This document shows, in pieces, positions 16,254-26,295 of a stretch of DNA of 64,000 nt. Both the position numbers and the translations under genes were made by a program. Within the stretch, counting starts at the first letter, position 1. Every line of letters starts with the position of its first letter. Source of the stretch: Parolsenella massiliensis (GTDB lineage Bacteria > Actinomycetota > Coriobacteriia > Coriobacteriales > Atopobiaceae); assembly GCF_900143685.1 (NCBI RefSeq), contig NZ_LT671675.1, forward strand, positions 1,729,985-1,793,984, in the 5' to 3' direction. The notes beneath the pieces were generated by a model. That model was not told the origin of the DNA. It saw only the letters and a list, made by a program, of their open reading frames with translations, and ran no database searches.

Positions 16254-17402
16254 CTACTCCTCCCCCTTTCCAACGACGACCTCGTCGCCGATGACTGCCG
16301 TGTCCTTCGTGACGTCAACGCTGCCGAGCTCCACGCCCGCCTCCACGACGGCATGCTCGCCGAGGATGGCACGGACGACGTGCGCCCCCTCCTTGACGAC
16401 GGCGCCCGGGAACAGCACGGAGTCCTCGACGACGGCGCGGGCGCCCACCACGGCGTCCGTGGAGAGGATGGAGTGGCGCACCGTTCCGTTGACCTTGCAG
16501 CCGTTGGCGATGATGGCGTCCTCGATGACGGCATCGGGGCCCACGTAGTGCGGCGGGCGCACCGGGGCGTTCGTCATGAACGGGAACTCCTTGCCGAACA
16601 GGTCGAACTCGGGGTTGGGGCCGAGCAGGTCCATGGACGTCTCGTGGTAGCTCGAGATCGTGCCGACGTCGCGCCAGAAGCCGTGGAACTCGTAGCAGAA
16701 GATGCGGGCCTTCTCGTCGAGCAGCTTCGGGATGATGTTCTTGCCAAAGTCGTGCTCGGACGTGGTGTCGAGTGCGTCCTCCTTGAGGGCGCGGATGAGC
16801 ACGTCGGTGCTGAAGACGTAGATGCCCATCGACGCGAGGTTGGAGTCGGGCTTGTTGGGCTTCTCGGTGAACTTCTGGACGGAGTTGTCCTCGTTCTTGG
16901 TGATGATGCCAAAGCGCGAGGCCTCGGCCCAGTCGACCGGCATGACCGAGATCGTGAGGTCGGCGTTGTTGGCGACGTGACTCTCGACCATCTTGCTGTA
17001 GTCCATGCGATACAGGTGGTCGCCGGACAGGATGACGACGTACTTGGGGTTGTAGCTCTCGATGTAGCCGATGTTCTGGTAGATGGCGTCGGCCGTGCCG
17101 GCGTACCAGTTGCCGCCCGCCTCGGTGGCGTACGGCGGCAGGATGGAGACGCCGCCGTCACGGGAGTCGAGGTTCCACGCCTCGCCCGTGCCGATGTAGG
17201 AGTGCAGCAGGTACGGACGGTACTGCGTGAGCACGCCCACCGTGTCGATGCCCGAGTTGGCGCAGTTCGACAGCGCGAAGTCGATGATGCGGTACTTGCC
17301 TCCGAATGAGACTGCCGGCTTGGCGATGTTGCGCGTGAGTGCGAGCAGCCTGCTTCCCTGGCCGCCAGCAAGCAGCATCGCGATGCTTTCCTTCTTGCTC
17401 AT
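16254..17402 (-). CDS. glgC: glucose-1-phosphate adenylyltransferase
   Basis: A 382-residue ADP-glucose pyrophosphorylase; makes ADP-glucose from ATP and glucose-1-phosphate, the committed step of glycogen synthesis. It keeps the nucleotide loop [37 protein letters not shown] and the substrate loop around [10 protein letters not shown]. Start 17,402 is chosen over the longer frame because GGGGGAAGGAC stands directly before MSKKES. It probably forms a heterotetramer with GlgD encoded three bases later. Confidence 0.96.
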   Translation of the reverse strand: MSKKESIAMLLAGGQGSRLLALTRNIAKPAVSFGGKYRIIDFALSNCANSGIDTVGVLTQYRPYLLHSYIGTGEAWNLDSRDGGVSILPPYATEAGGNWYAGTADAIYQNIGYIESYNPKYVVILSGDHLYRMDYSKMVESHVANNADLTISVMPVDWAEASRFGIITKNEDNSVQKFTEKPNKPDSNLASMGIYVFSTDVLIRALKEDALDTTSEHDFGKNIIPKLLDEKARIFCYEFHGFWRDVGTISSYHETSMDLLGPNPEFDLFGKEFPFMTNAPVRPPHYVGPDAVIEDAIIANGCKVNGTVRHSILSTDAVVGARAVVEDSVLFPGAVVKEGAHVVRAILGEHAVVEAGVELGSVDVTKDTAVIGDEVVVGKGEE

Positions 17403-17446
17403 GTCCTTCCCCCTTCTTGCCGAGTTGATGTGCCGTCCTTCGGAAC

Positions 17447-17476
17447 CGGGCGCCGCCATGGGGGAGCGGCGCCCGG
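17447..17476. other. intra-operon stem-loop between glgP and glgC
   Basis: Inverted repeat CCGGGCGCCG...CGGCGCCCGG in the 81-base gap. There is no T-run; it could stabilise the upstream glgB-glgP message or partly terminate it. Confidence 0.45.
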
Positions 17477-17483
17477 GCGAGTG

Positions 17484-19922
17484 CTAGTCGAGCCCCCAGA
17501 TGTCGGAGGCGTATTCCCTGATGGTTCGGTCGCTCGAGAAGTGACCGGAGTTCGCGATGTTGTGGAGCGCGCGGCGCTGCCAGTCGCGCTGGTCGTCGTA
17601 GGAGGCCGTGAGCTCCTCCCACGCCTGGACGTAGCTCGCGAAGTCCGCGATGACGAGGTCGTAGTCGTTGTTGCCCATGAGCTCGTCGTGGATCTGGTCG
17701 AAGTTGCCCGAGAGGCCCGCGAACGTGCCGTCCGTGAGCTGGCGCACGCAGCGGCCCACGCCGTTGGGATCGGCGTTGACGACGTCCCAGGCGAAGTAGT
17801 CGCCGCGGGCGCGCATGGCTTCGATCTCCTCAACCTTGAGGCCGAAGATCTTCTCGTTCTCCATGCCCGCGAGCTCGGCGATCTCCACGTTGGCACCGTC
17901 GAGCGTGCCCAGTGTGAGGGCGCCGTTCATCATGAGCTTCATGTTCGAGGTGCCGCTCGCCTCCTTGCCGGCGGTGCTGATCTGCTCGGAGATGTCGGCC
18001 GCGGGGTAGATGAGCTGGGCGTTCGAGACGGCGAAGTTGGGGATGAAGGCCACCTTGATGTAGCCGTTCACGCGCTCGTCGTTGTTGATGACGTCTGCCA
18101 CCGAGTTGATGAGGCGGATGACCTCCTTGGCGAACGTGTAGGCGCTTGCCGCCTTGCCCGAGATGATGAATGTCGTCTTGCGCGGCTTGTAGCTCGGGTC
18201 GTCGAGCATGCGGTTGTAGATGCTCATGACCTTGAAGATGTTGAGCAGCTGGCGCTTATAGGCGTGGAAGCGCTTCACCTGCACGTCGAAGATGGAGTCG
18301 GGGTCAATCTCCACGCCGGTCTGCTCGAGGACGTACTTGGCGAGGCGCACCTTGTTCTCGCGCTTGGAGGCGCTCATGGCGTCAAGGAAGTCGGCGTCGT
18401 CGTAGTAGGCGGACAGCTTGGAGAGCTCATCGGCGTCCTTGAGCCAGCCGTCGCCGATCTTGGACGTGATGAGGGCCGAGAGGCTCGGGTTGGAGTTGCC
18501 CAGGAAGCGGCGAGGCGAGATGCCGTTCGTCTTGTTGTTGAACTTCTCGGGCGTGAGCTCGTAGAAGTCGTGGAGCGTCTCGCGCTTGAGGATCTCGGTG
18601 TGCAGGGCCGCGACGCCGTTGACGCTGTGGCTGCAGATGACGGAGAGGTTGGCCATGCGAACCTGGCCGTCCCACAGGATGGCGGTGTTGCGCAGCTTCT
18701 CCTGCCAGTTGTCGATGTTGCGCGGGAAGCTCTCGATGTAGCGGCGGTTAATCTCGTCCACGTACATGTACAGGCGCGGCAGCAGGCGACGGAACGTCTC
18801 GATGGGCCACTTCTCGAGCGCCTCGGGAAGCACCGTGTGGTTGGTGTAGGAGAGGGTGCGCGTCGTGATGTCCCACGCGGTGTCCCAGTCCAGGCCCTCC
18901 TTGTCCACGAGCAGGCGCATGAGCTCGGCGCCGCACATGGCGGGGTGGGTGTCGTTGGTGTGGATGCCCACGAAGTCGGGGAAGCGCTCCCAGCCGGCGT
19001 CGGCGTGGTCGTACTTGTAGTTGCGGATGATGGAGGCAAGGCCCGCGGCCACGAACAGGTACTCCTGCTTGAGGCGCAGGATGCGGCCGTGCTCGCCGGC
19101 GTCGTTGGGGTACAGGATCTCCGAGATGGCCTCGGCGTCCGTGCGGAACTTCGCGGCCTTGGCGTAGTCGCCGGCGTTGAAGGCGTCCAGGTCGAAGTCC
19201 TCGTGGGCGGGCTCGGCGCTCCACAGGCGCAGGCGGTTCACGGTCTTTCCGCCGTAGCCCACGATGGGCACGTCATAGGGCACGGCCTTCACGAGCTCGC
19301 CGCCCTCCTGCGTGAACCAATAGCGGCCCGCCTCGTCCTCGTGACGCACGACCTCGCCGCCGAAGCGCACGAGCACGCTGCTCTCGGGGTGCTTCGTCTC
19401 CCACGGGTAGCCCTTGTCGAGCCAGTTGTCCGTGACCTCCACCTGGCGGCCGTCGACGATCTGCTGCTTGAACAGGCCGTAGTGGTAGCGCATGCCGTTG
19501 CCAAATCCCAGGATGCCCTCGGCGGCCATGGAGTCCAGGAAGCACGCGGCCAGACGTCCCAGACCACCGTTGCCCAGGCCCGGGTCGCCCTCCTGGGCGA
19601 TGAGCTCCTCAAGGTCGATGTCCATCTCGGACAGGCCCTGCTTCACGATGTCGCGGACGCCGTAGTTGAGCAGGTAGTTGTCGAGCAGCGGGCCCAGGAG
19701 GAACTCGAGGCAGAAGTAGTAGATCTTCTTCTTGTCGCTCTTCTTGTTCTCGGAGTCCGACGTAGCGAACTCGCGGTTGGCCTTGCGGGCGATGAGCTGG
19801 GCAAGCGCCTGGTACTGGTCCTGCGCCGTGCAGTCCCTGAAGTCCTTGCCGACGAGCGCCTCGAGCATCGCTCGGTACTCGTGGGCAAATGCCTCGGGGT
19901 TCTCGAAGATGTGGTCGATCAT
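17484..19922 (-). CDS. glgP: glycogen phosphorylase
   Basis: An 812-residue GT35 enzyme of usual length; releases glucose-1-phosphate from glycogen ends. GLGNGGLGRLAACFLDS and the PLP-lysine block GTSNMKLMMNGALTLGTLDG (family usually GTGNMK) are present, as is the DWNTR-like KRFHAYKRQ region. Two candidate ATGs lie at 19,928 and 19,922. AAGGAG is only two bases from the first but eight from the second, so MIDHIFENPE (19,922) is preferred. Having synthesis and breakdown genes on one transcript implies that flux is set by enzyme-level control. Confidence 0.95.
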   Translation of the reverse strand: MIDHIFENPEAFAHEYRAMLEALVGKDFRDCTAQDQYQALAQLIARKANREFATSDSENKKSDKKKIYYFCLEFLLGPLLDNYLLNYGVRDIVKQGLSEMDIDLEELIAQEGDPGLGNGGLGRLAACFLDSMAAEGILGFGNGMRYHYGLFKQQIVDGRQVEVTDNWLDKGYPWETKHPESSVLVRFGGEVVRHEDEAGRYWFTQEGGELVKAVPYDVPIVGYGGKTVNRLRLWSAEPAHEDFDLDAFNAGDYAKAAKFRTDAEAISEILYPNDAGEHGRILRLKQEYLFVAAGLASIIRNYKYDHADAGWERFPDFVGIHTNDTHPAMCGAELMRLLVDKEGLDWDTAWDITTRTLSYTNHTVLPEALEKWPIETFRRLLPRLYMYVDEINRRYIESFPRNIDNWQEKLRNTAILWDGQVRMANLSVICSHSVNGVAALHTEILKRETLHDFYELTPEKFNNKTNGISPRRFLGNSNPSLSALITSKIGDGWLKDADELSKLSAYYDDADFLDAMSASKRENKVRLAKYVLEQTGVEIDPDSIFDVQVKRFHAYKRQLLNIFKVMSIYNRMLDDPSYKPRKTTFIISGKAASAYTFAKEVIRLINSVADVINNDERVNGYIKVAFIPNFAVSNAQLIYPAADISEQISTAGKEASGTSNMKLMMNGALTLGTLDGANVEIAELAGMENEKIFGLKVEEIEAMRARGDYFAWDVVNADPNGVGRCVRQLTDGTFAGLSGNFDQIHDELMGNNDYDLVIADFASYVQAWEELTASYDDQRDWQRRALHNIANSGHFSSDRTIREYASDIWGLD

Positions 19923-19995
19923 TCGCATAGCTCCTTGTGGTCGTGCGGCGGCTGAACGCCGCCTATCTCGTGCGCGATTCCAGGCCCGGCGACGG

Positions 19996-22173
19996 CTAGG
20001 CCTTCCCCTTCGCGCGCTTGTGCTTCTTCTTGCTCCCCTTCTTGGGCAGCACGACGCGCTCGCCCGCGGCGACCGACTTGGCCGAGGCGGCCTTTGCCCG
20101 CGTGGCGCGGGGCTTGCGCGAGGTGGTCTGGGCGGCGGGGCGCGGCAGCGCGGCCTTCTCGGCCGGGACCGGCACCACGTAGCTCGAGGGACCGGTGCGG
20201 TGCAGGATGGTGCCGCCAAGCGGGGGAACGCTCATGATCAGCGAGTTCTCGCGGCCGTCGCAGTCCTCCGGGCGGCTCGAAAGCACGCCGGGGTTCAGCT
20301 GGCCGGAGCCGCCAAACGAGGCGTCGTCGGAGTTGAAGATCTCGACGTAGTCACCCTCGCGCGGCACGGGCACGCGCCAGCCAGGACGGAAGTTCACGTC
20401 GAAGTTGATGATGACGACGAGCTCCTCCTCGGGCTCCGTACCACGGCGGACGAACGAGACGATGGAGTGCTCGGAGTCATCCGCGGACAGCCACTCGAAG
20501 CCGGCCCAGTCGTAGGACTCGCGCCACAGGGCGGGCTCGGCGAGGTAGAGGTTGTTCAGCGCCTCGATGTAGTGCTGGTGCTTGGCGTGGGGCTCGAACT
20601 GCTCGGTGAGGAACCACTGGATGGACTCGTAATAGCGCCACTCGATGTACTGTCCGATCTCGTTGCCCATGAAGTTGAGCTTGCCGCCCGGGTGGGTCAT
20701 CTGGTAGAAGGCGAGCGTGCGCAGGCCCGCGAACTGGCGCCACTGGTCCCCAGGCTGACGAGTGATGAGCGAGCACTTGCCGTGGACGACCTCGTCGTGC
20801 GAGAGCGGCAAGATGAAGTTCTCGTTGAAGGCGTACATCATCGAGAACGTGAGCATGCCGTGGTTGCCGGGGCGCCAGGGGAAGTCGGTCTGCAGGTAGT
20901 GGAGCGTGTCGTTCATCCAGCCCATGTCCCACTTGAAGTGGAAGCCCAGGCCGCCGTCCTCGGGCGGGTAGGTGACGAGCGGCCAGGCCGTGGACTCCTC
21001 GGCCATCATCACTGCGCCCTTGCAGTACTCGCCCACCGCCGTGTTCACTTGGCGGATGAAGGCGGAGGCGTCGAGGTCCTCCTCGGTGCCGTTCTTGTTC
21101 AGGCGCTTCTCGGCGGGGTTGTCGATGCCGAAGTTGAGGTAGAGCATGCTCGAGACGCCGTCCATGCGGATGCCGTCGGCGTGGAAGCGGTCGAGCCAGT
21201 ACAGGGCGTTCGAGACGAGGAAGCTGCGCACCTCGCCACGGGCGAAGTCGAACTTGTGCGTGCCCCAGTTGGGGTGAATCTCGTGCTCGTAGAGCATGTG
21301 GCCGTTGAACATGGCCAGGCCCTGGGCGTCTGCGCAAAAGCCGCCGGGCACCCAGTCGAGAATGACGCCGAGGCCGGCCTCGTGGCAGGCGTTGATGAGG
21401 CGCATGAGGCCCTCGGGCTCGCCGAAGCGCGACGTGGGCGCAAAGTAGCCCGTAACCTGGTAGCCCCACGAGCCGTCGAAGGGATGCTCCATGACGGGCA
21501 GCATCTCGATGTGGGTGTAGCCCATCTTCTTGGCGTAGGGCACGAGCTCGGAGGCGAGGTCGTCATAGGAGAAGTAGCGGCCGCGCTGGGCGGGGAACTC
21601 GTCCATGGGGCCGGGCCACGTTCCGTCCTCGCGGGGCTCGCCCTGCGGCTCGTCGCCATGGCGGCGCCAGCTGCCGAGATGGACCTCGTAGATGTTGAGC
21701 GGCTCGTGCATGGGGTCTGCCGCGGCACGGCGAGCAAGCCAGTCGGCGTCATGCCAGGCATAGGTGGGCTCGGCAGCCGTCACCGACGCGGTGCCGGGCG
21801 TGAGCTCGCTCGCGAACGCATAGGGGTCTGCCTTGTACAGCAGCTCGCCGGTGTCGGTCTCGATGACGTACTTGTACAGCTCACCGGGCGCAACGCCGGC
21901 CACGAAGCCGCACCACACCTCGCCGGACGCAAGCGGGGACAGCGGGTTTGCCTGCGCGTCCCAACCGTTGAAGCCTCCCACGACGTGAACGCTGCGGACG
22001 CCCGGCGCCCACACGGCAAAGCGATAGCCGCACGCTCCGTCCTGCTCGCACGGATGCGCGCCCATCTTCTCGTAGCTGCGGTACCACGTGCCTGCGCCCA
22101 TGAGGTACAGGTCATCGCTGGTTATGTCGAGCGCGCCGGCGCTGGCCGCGACGGCGGGCTTGGTCTCGCTCAT
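19996..22173 (-). CDS. glgB: 1,4-alpha-glucan branching enzyme
   Basis: A 725-residue GH13 subfamily enzyme that makes alpha-1,6 branches. It has an N-terminal CBM48 domain (about 45-135), DWVPGGFCADAQGL, the nucleophile region GIRMDGVSSMLY, the acid in MMAEESTAWP, and LPLSHDEVVHGK. The last about 60 residues form an Ala/Lys/Arg-rich tail ending in KKGSKKKHKRAKGKA, not part of the canonical enzyme; it might bind polyanions or the cell pole. First gene of the glycogen operon, start set by GGGGAG before the ATG at 22,173. The 283 bases upstream (22,174-22,456) should hold the operon promoter; I could not pick a convincing one. Confidence 0.95.
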   Translation of the reverse strand: MSETKPAVAASAGALDITSDDLYLMGAGTWYRSYEKMGAHPCEQDGACGYRFAVWAPGVRSVHVVGGFNGWDAQANPLSPLASGEVWCGFVAGVAPGELYKYVIETDTGELLYKADPYAFASELTPGTASVTAAEPTYAWHDADWLARRAAADPMHEPLNIYEVHLGSWRRHGDEPQGEPREDGTWPGPMDEFPAQRGRYFSYDDLASELVPYAKKMGYTHIEMLPVMEHPFDGSWGYQVTGYFAPTSRFGEPEGLMRLINACHEAGLGVILDWVPGGFCADAQGLAMFNGHMLYEHEIHPNWGTHKFDFARGEVRSFLVSNALYWLDRFHADGIRMDGVSSMLYLNFGIDNPAEKRLNKNGTEEDLDASAFIRQVNTAVGEYCKGAVMMAEESTAWPLVTYPPEDGGLGFHFKWDMGWMNDTLHYLQTDFPWRPGNHGMLTFSMMYAFNENFILPLSHDEVVHGKCSLITRQPGDQWRQFAGLRTLAFYQMTHPGGKLNFMGNEIGQYIEWRYYESIQWFLTEQFEPHAKHQHYIEALNNLYLAEPALWRESYDWAGFEWLSADDSEHSIVSFVRRGTEPEEELVVIINFDVNFRPGWRVPVPREGDYVEIFNSDDASFGGSGQLNPGVLSSRPEDCDGRENSLIMSVPPLGGTILHRTGPSSYVVPVPAEKAALPRPAAQTTSRKPRATRAKAASAKSVAAGERVVLPKKGSKKKHKRAKGKA

Positions 22174-22394
22174 GTGACTCCCCTCCCCTGGGTGCCGCAC
22201 CCGCATGCGCAAACGCCGTTCAACTTCTCGCCGTCAGTTAGATGAGCTGCGGCTATATGGCGTCCGTTCATTTCGAACGGGTGTGACTCCACTTTATCCC
22301 CACATCTTGTCCGTTAAAGGCATTGGTTCGAAAAGGTTCGGTAAACGGGAGGGATTTGCTCAGCTGTGGGTCCGCCAAACCAGCCCGCCTCGGC

Positions 22395-22426
22395 ACGAGA
22401 AGGGCCCGCGCAAAGGCACGGGCCCT
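22395..22426 (-). terminator. terminator after rubrerythrin gene
   Basis: Minus-strand stem AGGGCCC...GGGCCCT (22,401-22,407 with 22,420-22,426), then TTCTCGT, 31 bases after the rubrerythrin stop. The T-run is poor. Confidence 0.6.
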
Positions 22427-22456
22427 GGACGAGGCGAGCGGACGGTACGTCCCTCG

Positions 22457-23002
<546 letters not shown>

Positions 23003-23143
23003 GGTTGCTCCCTTGCTCGGAGGGCGGCGCCCCGCGGCGCAGCCCATGCGTTTATGCTGCGGCCAAAGGGCCGCTACCAGGCTTCTACCCGCATGGGCGG
23101 CAAGGGTGACGCCACGTTTGTGAGGCATCGGGAACGTAGCCGC

Positions 23144-24058
23144 CTAGGCCAGCCAGCGGCCGTCCTGCTCGCGGCAGAACCCCTCGCGCGCGAGCTGGCC
23201 GAGAATGTCTTGCGCGTACGCCTCGTCGACGGGAGCGCGGCCCGCGGCTGTCTCGGAGGCCGTGAGGGCCTCGGCGACGTCTGCCGGCAGCAGGCCCTGG
23301 CCCTGCGTGCGGGCGTCGAGCAACAGGCGGACGACGGCGGCACGCTTCTGGCGGTGCGACCCCTCGAAGCGCGACTGCCGCGCGTTCGAGCGAGAGCGAC
23401 GCGAGGGGTTCGGCAGCGTCCGCTTGAGGTGAAACCCATAGTCGAGCAGGGCATAGTACCAGGTACGAGGCGTGCAAGGCGCGTCGGCCCCCGCAATCTC
23501 GATGGGAGACGCGGGGCATGCCTGCGCCACGAGCGGGGCGATGGCCGCGTCTGGCACGTCCTGCGCGTCTGGGAACAGCTCGTGCAGGAACACCGAGCGG
23601 ACGTTCGTCTCGAGGTAGGTGCCCGGAAGGTCGTAGGCGAAGGCGCGGATGCCCGCCGCCGTGGCCGGCCCTATCCCCGGCAGTGCGCGGAGCTCGCGCT
23701 CATCGCGTGGCATCTGGCCGGCGTGCTCCTCTGCGACCTGCACGGCGGCGCGCCACAGGGCGAGCGCCCTGCGGTTGTAGCCAAGCCCCTGCCACTCGTC
23801 GAGGACGTCCGCGGAGCTGGCGACGGCGAGGGCATCCACGCTCGGGAAGCGCTCGAGCCAGCGCTGCCAGCGCCCGTCCACACGCGAGACCTGCGTCTGC
23901 TGGAGCATCGTCTCGGACACCCAGATGGCATAGGGGTCGCGCGTGCGGCGCCAGGGCAGGTCTCGGTAGAGCTCGCGACCGCGCAGGTATATGCGATCCC
24001 TCACCGCAGCGGTCAGGGGGACCGTCGGGATGGGGACCGGGGCCTTAGCGCCTGCCAT
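23144..24058 (-). CDS. MutY-like A/G-specific adenine glycosylase (HhH-GPD family)
   Basis: A 304-residue base-excision repair glycosylase. WVSETMLQQTQV carries the catalytic Glu of MutY, and LPGIGPATAAGIRAF is the helix-hairpin-helix. The expected catalytic Asp region (DGNV in MutY) reads LETNVRSV, so Glu replaces Asp. The four-Cys iron-sulfur cluster motif of classical MutY is missing, as is the C-terminal NUDIX-like domain that recognises 8-oxoG. It therefore belongs to a cluster-less subfamily whose substrate is less certain. It ends three bases before the HAD gene start, so the two are likely co-transcribed. Confidence 0.8.
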   Translation of the reverse strand: MAGAKAPVPIPTVPLTAAVRDRIYLRGRELYRDLPWRRTRDPYAIWVSETMLQQTQVSRVDGRWQRWLERFPSVDALAVASSADVLDEWQGLGYNRRALALWRAAVQVAEEHAGQMPRDERELRALPGIGPATAAGIRAFAYDLPGTYLETNVRSVFLHELFPDAQDVPDAAIAPLVAQACPASPIEIAGADAPCTPRTWYYALLDYGFHLKRTLPNPSRRSRSNARQSRFEGSHRQKRAAVVRLLLDARTQGQGLLPADVAEALTASETAAGRAPVDEAYAQDILGQLAREGFCREQDGRWLA

Positions 24059-24061
24059 GGG

Positions 24062-24781
24062 CTAGTTCCACTCGAGGCTCTGCCAGCCGCGGCGGCGCGC
24101 CACGCGCGCCAGGGTGCTGCCGGGGCTCACGGCAAAGGGCTCGTCGGCCAGCTCAAGGAGCGGCTCGTCGGTGAAGTGATCGCCATAGGCGCAGGCGATG
24201 CTCCAGGCGCCCGGCCCGATGTTCTCGTCGGCCCAGCGACGCACGGCTCGGACCTTGCCCTGGCCTGCAACGACCTCGCCCTCGACGCGGCCGGTGAAGT
24301 GGCCCTGGGCGTCGAGCTCCATGTTCGTGGCCGCGACGCCCTCGATGCCAAGCCGCTCGGCAGCCACGCGCGCCATCTCGAAGAACGTTGCCGAGACAAG
24401 CACGCACATCATGCCCTGCTCGTGGCGACGGGCAATCTCGGCGACGGCGTCCACACGTGTGCGCGGCGCGAGGAACTCCTCGTAGAAGTCGCGCATGAGG
24501 CGCATGACCTCGTCGTGATCGTACTTCCCAAGGTCGCGGAAGATGAGCTCGCGGGACTCGTCTTGCCTGTAGGGCAGATGAAGCTTGTAGCGTGCTCCCC
24601 ACCACGCGAGGCGCAGCGCCGTTCGCTTGGAGATGAGGCCGTGCCTGAGCAGGAAGACCGCGAACAGCTGGCCGGACTGGCCATCCATGATCGTGCCGTC
24701 GTAGTCAAAGACAGCAAGCCGGGCCGCGGGCGTGTCCCCGCAGGGCTCCTCGCCCTGATCTGGCTGCATGAGCTCGGCCAC
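24062..24781 (-). CDS. HAD-IB family phosphatase
   Basis: A 239-residue HAD hydrolase resembling phosphoserine phosphatase. Motif I is FDYDGTIMDG (nucleophile and acid Asp), motif II LVSATFFE, a Lys lies in GKVRAV, and motif III is AYGDHFTDEPLLE. The helical cap inserted after motif I places it in subfamily IB. Substrate unknown; serine phosphate or a lipid-linked phosphate are family options. It sits directly upstream of the mutY-like gene. Confidence 0.8.
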   Translation of the reverse strand: MAELMQPDQGEEPCGDTPAARLAVFDYDGTIMDGQSGQLFAVFLLRHGLISKRTALRLAWWGARYKLHLPYRQDESRELIFRDLGKYDHDEVMRLMRDFYEEFLAPRTRVDAVAEIARRHEQGMMCVLVSATFFEMARVAAERLGIEGVAATNMELDAQGHFTGRVEGEVVAGQGKVRAVRRWADENIGPGAWSIACAYGDHFTDEPLLELADEPFAVSPGSTLARVARRRGWQSLEWN

Positions 24782-24951
24782 TGGCCTGCCTCCGAGAATT
24801 GAGTTGCGTGACGTTCCTTCTGTCCGGAGATTCTAGCAAAAGGGCGTGGAGGCCCCTCACGCGCAGCGGCGGTGCATACGAATTGGCTACACGCCAGATG
24901 GGCGTGCGCGGGGCGAGGCCGCAACGCGACGTCGCAGGCTGCCGAGATAAC

Positions 24952-24979
24952 AAAAAGGGCCCCGGTTTCCCAGGGCCCT
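24952..24979 (-). terminator. intrinsic terminator of tRNA-Asp
   Basis: Minus-strand hairpin GGGCCCtgggaaaccggGGCCC followed by five T (complement of 24,952-24,956), about 12 bases past the tRNA CCA end. Confidence 0.85.
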
Positions 24980-24990
24980 CTGACATCCAA

Positions 24991-25067
<77 letters not shown>

Positions 25068-25168
25068 GTGTCAGGTGCGAGGAATATAATGCCGAAGATT
25101 GCGGCCCTTGTCTAGCCCAAATTCAAACTTTTTTTGGCAAATTTGAAATATCTTATGCGCAGGGCGAC

Positions 25169-25202
25169 AAAAAGCGGCATCTACCTCGATAGACGCCGCT
25201 TT
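25169..25202 (-). terminator. intrinsic terminator after the 25,243-26,223 gene
   Basis: Minus-strand stem AAAGCGGC / GCCGCTTT with an inner TCTA/TAGA pairing, ending in five T. It lies about 40 bases past the stop codon. Confidence 0.85.
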
Positions 25203-25242
25203 GGACAAGAAAGAAAAACTGTTTGGGGCCCAGGTGGCCGCG

Positions 25243-26223
25243 CTATGACAGCGCGATTCTCGTCTGGCCGCCGTCCGCACCGCTCACGACGAGCTCATTT
25301 CCGTCGAGCTCGGCCTGCGAAAGCTCGCCCGACCCCACGACCGGCTGGCCGTCACCGTTGAGCAGCTGCGTGGGCGTCGAGCCGTCTGCCACGACGTAGC
25401 AGATGACGTCCCAGGTTCCGTCCGAGAGGTTCTCGGGGATGAACAGCGTTCCCTCGTGCAGGCACAGGGCCACGGGCGTGCCGGAGAGCTGCGCCACCAT
25501 GGCGGCGTCATCCCCCTCGCCCTTGACGAGCTCCCAACCCGCGTCTCCCTGGCGGGTCGAGTACGAGGAGCCCGCAACGGTGACGCCACTGCCGTCTGCC
25601 ACCACGTCCGCCTGGGCGGCCCCGGTGACGGCGTCGGCGGGCACCGCGGGCTGGGCAAGCGAGCGGACGAGCAGCACGGCGAGGAGAATCACGATGACCA
25701 CGGCCACACCAATCCCGGCGATGGCGCCCCTGGGTGCCTTGCTCGCGTCCGCACGAGCGGCCTTTCGACGGCGGACGCCCGCTCGGACGGTCTCGGAGGA
25801 CCCGATGGCCTCGCGGGCGGCATCGGCGGCGGCCGCGGCGGTCTCGCGCGTCGTGACGACGGCGCCCTGGCCGTCTCTGATCGTGTGGAACGCCCCGGTG
25901 GCGGATGGGTCGACGCCGATGGGGCGAGGGGCGTCGTCCAGCGAGTAGGACGGGCTCACGGGTGCCGGGATCTGGCCGTCGACGATCCTCGTGGAGGTGT
26001 TGCCGAGCTTGGGGAAGCTGTGCGAGGCGGCCGTGGCACGCGATGCCTCGGCAAAGCGCGAGGATTGCGGGCGCGGCGCGTCAACATGCGGAATTGCCTC
26101 GCGAGAGGGACGGGCCTGTGGCCGCGACGCCGGCGCCGCATGACGCGCGTGGGCGGCGGGACGGCGCGCCTGGGCACCGGAGCTTTGCTGCTGCCCGTCG
26201 GCAGGCTGTTTGAATCTCGCCAT
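25243..26223 (-). CDS. conserved membrane-anchored protein of unknown function
   Basis: A 326-residue protein not assigned to a known family. A Gln/Arg/Ala/Pro-rich cytoplasmic region (about 1-170) is followed by one membrane segment (GIGVAVVIVILLAVLLV). An extracytoplasmic domain of about 130 residues comes last, rich in Gly, Asp and Thr and ending in short beta-like repeats. The layout resembles actinobacterial anchored sensor or cell-wall proteins. It is the last gene of the dnaX-ybaB-recR series on the same strand, 72 bases after recR. Start 26,223 follows GGAAGGGG. Confidence 0.6.
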   Translation of the reverse strand: MARFKQPADGQQQSSGAQARRPAAHARHAAPASRPQARPSREAIPHVDAPRPQSSRFAEASRATAASHSFPKLGNTSTRIVDGQIPAPVSPSYSLDDAPRPIGVDPSATGAFHTIRDGQGAVVTTRETAAAAADAAREAIGSSETVRAGVRRRKAARADASKAPRGAIAGIGVAVVIVILLAVLLVRSLAQPAVPADAVTGAAQADVVADGSGVTVAGSSYSTRQGDAGWELVKGEGDDAAMVAQLSGTPVALCLHEGTLFIPENLSDGTWDVICYVVADGSTPTQLLNGDGQPVVGSGELSQAELDGNELVVSGADGGQTRIALS

Positions 26224-26295
26224 TATGGCCCCTTCCATTCGTGCGGGCCTTGGCTCGCATGTGCGCCGGGACCTGTCCCGACACACGCAACGATA

